Assembly (NCBI RefSeq): GCF_014873145.1
Contig: NZ_JADBEK010000001.1
Coordinates: 7,998,001-8,062,000, forward strand
DNA from: Nonomuraea angiospora
Lineage (GTDB): Bacteria; Actinomycetota; Actinomycetes; Streptosporangiales; Streptosporangiaceae
Reading direction: 5' to 3'
DNA length: 64,000 bases
Below are positions 60,541 through 64,000 of the stretch, one piece after another (within the stretch, counting starts at the first letter, position 1; every line of letters starts with the position of its first letter). Position numbers and translations under genes: made by a program. The notes under the pieces were generated by a model. That model saw only the letters and a list, made by a program, of their open reading frames with translations, did not search any database and was not told the DNA's origin.

Positions 60541-61109
60541 TTCGCTGAGGCCAGCGTCCGCAGGGAGTGCTCCACGAGGGCGATCATGACTTCCTTGGCG
60601 GAGGTGCGCCTCCGCACGTCGCACAGCATGACCGGTACGTCGTCGTCCAGGTCGAGCGCGATGCGCACGTCCTCGACGCTGTGCCGCGCCGCCCCGTCGA
60701 AGCAGTTGACGGCCACCACGAACGGCGTGCCGCGCTGCTCGAAGTAGTCGACGGACGGGAAGCAGTCGGTCAGCCGCCGCGTGTCCGCGATCACGACGGC
60801 GCCCAGCGCGCCGTAGGACAGCTCGTCCCACATGAACCAGAACCGCTCCTGGCCGGGCGTCCCGAACAGGTACACGACCAGCCCGTCGCGGATCGTGATG
60901 CGGCCGAAGTCCATCGCCACGGTCGTGGTGTTCTTGGCCTCCACGCCGTCGAGGTCGTCGATTCCGATCCCACGGTCGGAGAGCACCTCTTCCGTGCGCA
61001 GCGGCTTGATCTCGCTGATCGCCCCGACCAGTGTGGTCTTGCCGACGCCGAACCCCCCTGCGATGAGAATCTTCAGCGCGACGGGGTCCTCAGAGAGCAC
61101 GGAGTCCAT
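60537..61109 (-). CDS. Conservon GTPase (CvnD), MglA/Ras-like
   Basis: 190 residues. P-loop GGFGVGKTTLVGAI (about 16-29), switch region Thr in KNTTTVAMDFGRI, the G3-like FGTPGQERFWFMW, and FVVAVNCFDG in the place of NKxD. It is the fourth gene of an A-B-C-D conservon; such GTPases cycle under control of the CvnB/kinase partners at the membrane. Start overlaps the DUF742 gene by 20 bp. Confidence 0.95.
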   Translation of the reverse strand: MDSVLSEDPVALKILIAGGFGVGKTTLVGAISEIKPLRTEEVLSDRGIGIDDLDGVEAKNTTTVAMDFGRITIRDGLVVYLFGTPGQERFWFMWDELSYGALGAVVIADTRRLTDCFPSVDYFEQRGTPFVVAVNCFDGAARHSVEDVRIALDLDDDVPVMLCDVRRRTSAKEVMIALVEHSLRTLASAN

Positions 61110-61452
61110 TGATCACTTCCTTGAGAATGCGCTCATTCGACCGCGACCCTCCGGATGAGGGCGACGACACCGAGATGAGGCCGTGGTCACGCATGTCGCC
61201 CAGCAGGACCCGGACGACGCCGACGGGCAGGTCGAGCTCGACGGCCAGATCGGCCACCGAGATCGGATTGCGAGCTGCCCGCAGGATGAGTTGCTGTTCG
61301 GGACCGAGCTCGCCAGGCGGGTCGCCGATGGCGCGCACGGTTGCCACGAGGTCGAACATGTCCCCTGAGGAACGTGTACGGCCGCGAATGAGAGCATAGG
61401 GCCGAACGACGGGCCCCGCGTCCTCATCGAACCACTGCGGGCTATCGCTCAT
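61090..61452 (-). CDS. Conservon DUF742 protein (CvnC)
   Basis: 120 residues with DEDAGPVVRPYALIRGRTRS, LDLPVGVVRVLLGDMRDHGL and ILKEVINGLRAL, nearly the same signatures as the plus-strand copy. It overlaps the roadblock gene by ATGA and the GTPase gene by 20 bp, so the operon is fully coupled. Confidence 0.95.
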   Translation of the reverse strand: MSDSPQWFDEDAGPVVRPYALIRGRTRSSGDMFDLVATVRAIGDPPGELGPEQQLILRAARNPISVADLAVELDLPVGVVRVLLGDMRDHGLISVSSPSSGGSRSNERILKEVINGLRAL

Positions 61453-61856
61453 GACGCTCCAGCGCGCGGATTGGTGGTGATGTGCTGGCCCACCCGCTTG
61501 ACCAGCATCGCCATCTCGTAGGCGATGTGGCCGACGTCCACGTTCGCATCGGCGATCACGGCCAGGCAGGTGCCCTGTCCCGCCGCTGTCACGAACAGGA
61601 AGGCCGACTCCATCTCCACAATGGTCTGACGCACGTCGCCGCCGCCGAAATGGCGTCCGGTGCCACGGGCCAGGCTCTGGAACCCGGCCGCAACCGCCGA
61701 CAGGTGCTCGGCGTCCTCCCGGACCAAGCCTTTCGAGTACCCAATCGCGAGGCCGTCGGTCGACAAGATGACGGCCTGGCGCACCGCGGCGACCCTGGTG
61801 GCAAGATCGTCCAGCAGCCAGTTGAGCTCACCGGTGTTGGTGGTCGGCAAAGTCAT
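61449..61856 (-). CDS. Conservon roadblock/LC7 protein (CvnB)
   Basis: 135 residues of the roadblock/LC7 fold (LNWLLDDLATRVAAVRQAVI, LSTDGLAIGYSKGL, VEMESAFLFVTAAGQGTCLA), the usual regulator or GAP-like partner of conservon GTPases. It begins 13 bp after the kinase gene, with AAGGGGG-type ribosome site. Confidence 0.95.
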   Translation of the reverse strand: MTLPTTNTGELNWLLDDLATRVAAVRQAVILSTDGLAIGYSKGLVREDAEHLSAVAAGFQSLARGTGRHFGGGDVRQTIVEMESAFLFVTAAGQGTCLAVIADANVDVGHIAYEMAMLVKRVGQHITTNPRAGAS

Positions 61857-61869
61857 GCATCCCCCTTAC

Positions 61870-64000
61870 TCATGGCCCCTCCTCAGAGGCTTCTTCTCGG
61901 GCTCGTTGGGTCCCCCGCTGGAACGCGGAGAACAAGTCCCTTACCTCGTCCGGAGAGCGTTCGGGCGGCGGCTCCTGCTCGCGCGGCTCCTGCTCGGGAG
62001 CCCGCTCCTGCCCGAGCGGCGGGCTCTCCTTGAGCTGCGGCACCAGGTTGGCCTGCCGCACCCGCCTGGGCAGTCCCGCGTGGGTGCCCGAGGTCACCAC
62101 GGCGAGCGCCTTCTTCCGCGTACGGCTCGGCAGATCGGCCTTGCCGTCGACGTCGCCCGCCTCCAGCGCCGCCTGCTCGGTCACCATCGAACGCGGCACG
62201 AGCACGATGGCCGTCGTCCCGCCGAAGGGCGAGGCCCGCAGCAGCACCTTGATCCCGTACCGTTCCGCCAGCTTGGCCACCACGAACAGGCCCAGCCTGT
62301 CGCTGTCGGCCAGGTCGAACTCCGGCGGCGCGGCCATCCGCGTGTTGAACGCCGAGTACTCGGCGACCGACAGCCCGAGCCCCCGGTCCTCCACCTCGAT
62401 GACGTATCCGTTGCTCACCAGGTCGCCGCGCACCTGGACCGTGGTGTCCGGCGGTGAGTAGATGGTGGCGTTCTCGACCAGCTCGGCCACCAGGTGGGTG
62501 AGGTCGGCGGCGGCGGTGCCGTCGACCGCGGCGACCGGCATGCCCTCGACGGAGACCCTGGTGTAGTCCTCGATCTCGGCGATGGCGGCGCGGACGATGT
62601 CGATCACGGGCACCGGCTTGCGCCAGGCCCGTCCCGGCGCGGACCCGGAGAGGATCATCAGGCTCTCCGCGTGCCGCCGCATGCGGGTGGTCAGGTGGTC
62701 GAGGCGGAAGAGCTCCTCGAGCCGGTCGGGGTCGTGCGTACGGCGCTGCATGGCGTCCAGCAGCGAGAGCTGCCGGTGCAGCAGGCCCTGCTTGCGGCGG
62801 GCGAGGTTGAGGAAGACCTGGCCGACCCCGCGCCGCATCGCGGCCTGGCCGACCGCCGCCGTCACGGCGGTGCGCTGCACGGAGCCGAAGGCCCTGGCGA
62901 CGTCGGTGATCTCAGCGGAACCGTGCACCCTGATCGCCCTGGCCTCCTTCCGCACGTCGACCTCCTCGCCCCTGCGCAGCCGCTCGACGATGTCGGGCAG
63001 CCGGCTCTGCGACAGCTCGATCGCGGCGGAACGCAGCCCGGCCAGCTCGCCGGCCAGACGGCGGCCGAAGCGTACAGAGATGATGATCGACGCGAGCACG
63101 GCGATCAAGCCCACGCCGCCCGCGACGGAGATCTTGACGATGGTGGAGGTCGCGGCCTCGGACGTGCGCGTGGCCAGCACGCCGGCAGAGGAGGAGCCGA
63201 GCTGGTCGAGCCGCGAGGTGAGCTGGTCGACGGCCTCGGTCCAGCCTTCGGCGGTGGGGGGCGGGCTGCCGGTCTTGATGATCCGCGCTTCCATGGTGGC
63301 GAAGGTCTGGAACGGCTCGGTGGCGAAGACCTGCTCGTACGGCCGGCGCAGCGTCACGTCGAGCCCGGCCAGGCCGCGCGCGTGCAGGAACTTCCTGGAG
63401 GCCGCGTACTCGGTGAAGGCGGAGACCTCGGGCGCCGTGAGCCGGCGGTCCGCCAGGGCCCCGATGATGAGCGCGTGCTCCCTGGCGATGTACTCCCTGG
63501 CCATGCCCATGGCCTGCAGCGAGGACGCCTGCTGGAAGATCGTCAGGTCGGAGACGGAGACCAGGTGGTCGTAGAGGGTGAAGATCGCGTCGAGGATGCG
63601 GTTGTACTCGTTCAGCCCGGCCAGCCGGGAGCCGAGGCCCCCGTCGATGTCGGCCCTGATCGCCCCGAGGCGGCCGAGGGCGGACTGGAGGGTGTCGAGC
63701 GGCAGCCGCAGGTCGTCGCCGACCGAGCCGCCGGCCTCCATGACGGCCAGCTTGAAGTCGGTGGCGGACCGGTCGGTGCGGGCGCGCTGGGCGCTGAGCA
63801 CCGAGGTGAGCTTACGCGTGGTGAGCGTCTCGGCGGAGCGCACCCGCTCCGCCTGCAGCTGTAGTCCCAGGTCGGTGGAGGTGACACCGAGAGTCCGATA
63901 GAGCGTGTTCGCGCGGAGCAGTGACTGGGCGTCGCCCATGGTGAGGTTGAGGACGAAACCCCAGAGCGCGCTCAGAGACAGGAGGGGTAGCAGCAACAAT
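61870..64000 (-). CDS. Conservon sensor kinase-like protein (CvnA), 5' end outside window
   Basis: At least 709 residues; the start lies beyond base 64000. NIT sensor domain (about 30-285 of the visible part), TM helix, HAMP-like segment, HisKA-like helix (LDHLTTRMRRHAESLMILSG) and ATPase domain (LVENATIYSPPDTTV, EDRGLGLSVAEYS). The C-terminal tail is shorter than in the plus-strand paralogue and lacks its Gln/Arg repeats. First gene of the complete conservon. Confidence 0.92.
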   Translation of the reverse strand, partial: LLLLPLLSLSALWGFVLNLTMGDAQSLLRANTLYRTLGVTSTDLGLQLQAERVRSAETLTTRKLTSVLSAQRARTDRSATDFKLAVMEAGGSVGDDLRLPLDTLQSALGRLGAIRADIDGGLGSRLAGLNEYNRILDAIFTLYDHLVSVSDLTIFQQASSLQAMGMAREYIAREHALIIGALADRRLTAPEVSAFTEYAASRKFLHARGLAGLDVTLRRPYEQVFATEPFQTFATMEARIIKTGSPPPTAEGWTEAVDQLTSRLDQLGSSSAGVLATRTSEAATSTIVKISVAGGVGLIAVLASIIISVRFGRRLAGELAGLRSAAIELSQSRLPDIVERLRRGEEVDVRKEARAIRVHGSAEITDVARAFGSVQRTAVTAAVGQAAMRRGVGQVFLNLARRKQGLLHRQLSLLDAMQRRTHDPDRLEELFRLDHLTTRMRRHAESLMILSGSAPGRAWRKPVPVIDIVRAAIAEIEDYTRVSVEGMPVAAVDGTAAADLTHLVAELVENATIYSPPDTTVQVRGDLVSNGYVIEVEDRGLGLSVAEYSAFNTRMAAPPEFDLADSDRLGLFVVAKLAERYGIKVLLRASPFGGTTAIVLVPRSMVTEQAALEAGDVDGKADLPSRTRKKALAVVTSGTHAGLPRRVRQANLVPQLKESPPLGQERAPEQEPREQEPPPERSPDEVRDLFSAFQRGTQRAREEASEEGP

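Overview
This is high-GC actinobacterial chromosome. The gene set points to a filamentous actinomycete, probably of the Streptosporangiales (Nonomuraea-like): a GH6-CBM2 cellulase behind a CebR-type palindrome, a giant AfsR/SARP regulator, two conservons, streptogrisin-like protease, many GTG/TTG starts and likely leaderless starts, and a pSAM2-type integrative element. The genus is an inference from gene content.

Layout. 0-8.2 kb: an efflux operon (14-TM MFS pump plus two related two-TM proteins) divergent from a TetR gene; secreted cellulase; luciferase-like oxidoreductase; PAS membrane protein plus coiled-coil membrane protein; MerR/TipAS regulator. 8.2-10.7 kb: the most unusual locus, a macro-domain protein transcribed divergently from a 538-residue protein that fuses a uracil-DNA-glycosylase-like domain to an R-S-E ADP-ribosyltransferase. 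10.7-18.3 kb: secreted protein, PucR regulator, SARP/NB-ARC regulator followed closely by an aminoglycoside-phosphotransferase-like gene, LysR regulator. 18.3-22.4 kb: a decayed island bounded by a duplicated tRNA-Arg 3' half, carrying DoxX, SDR, quinone-reductase-like and OsmC genes, an orphaned operator with a broken TetR gene, and scraps of an integrase. 22.5-30.6 kb: two-component system with a perfect 48-bp duplication in the kinase, MaoC, AAA ATPase, MauE/double-psi-barrel pair, ECF sigma factor, MarR/YceI pair.

30.7-40.4 kb: an actinomycete integrative and conjugative element (AICE) at tRNA-Ser(GCU), with int, xis, rep, an FtsK-like translocase, a KorSA-like GntR regulator with three matching operators, and small genes. 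It looks stranded: xis has a one-base frameshift, and the right end is lost at a junction where an XRE/TPR regulator and a host MFS gene are truncated head-on. 41.7-48.3 kb: small genes, an IS5-type transposase relic, GNAT, L,D-transpeptidase, a frameshifted phosphoribosyltransferase, a P-loop kinase and a methyltransferase.

48.3-57.7 kb: intact xylulokinase beside a ruined xylose isomerase, MarR/glyoxalase pair, B12-binding radical SAM protein, FMN reductase/HxlR pair, secreted serine protease. 57.7-64 kb: two conservons tail to tail. The plus-strand one has only kinase and DUF742 genes. The minus-strand one is a complete A-B-C-D set whose kinase runs off the window. The two share a CTAG across their stop codons.
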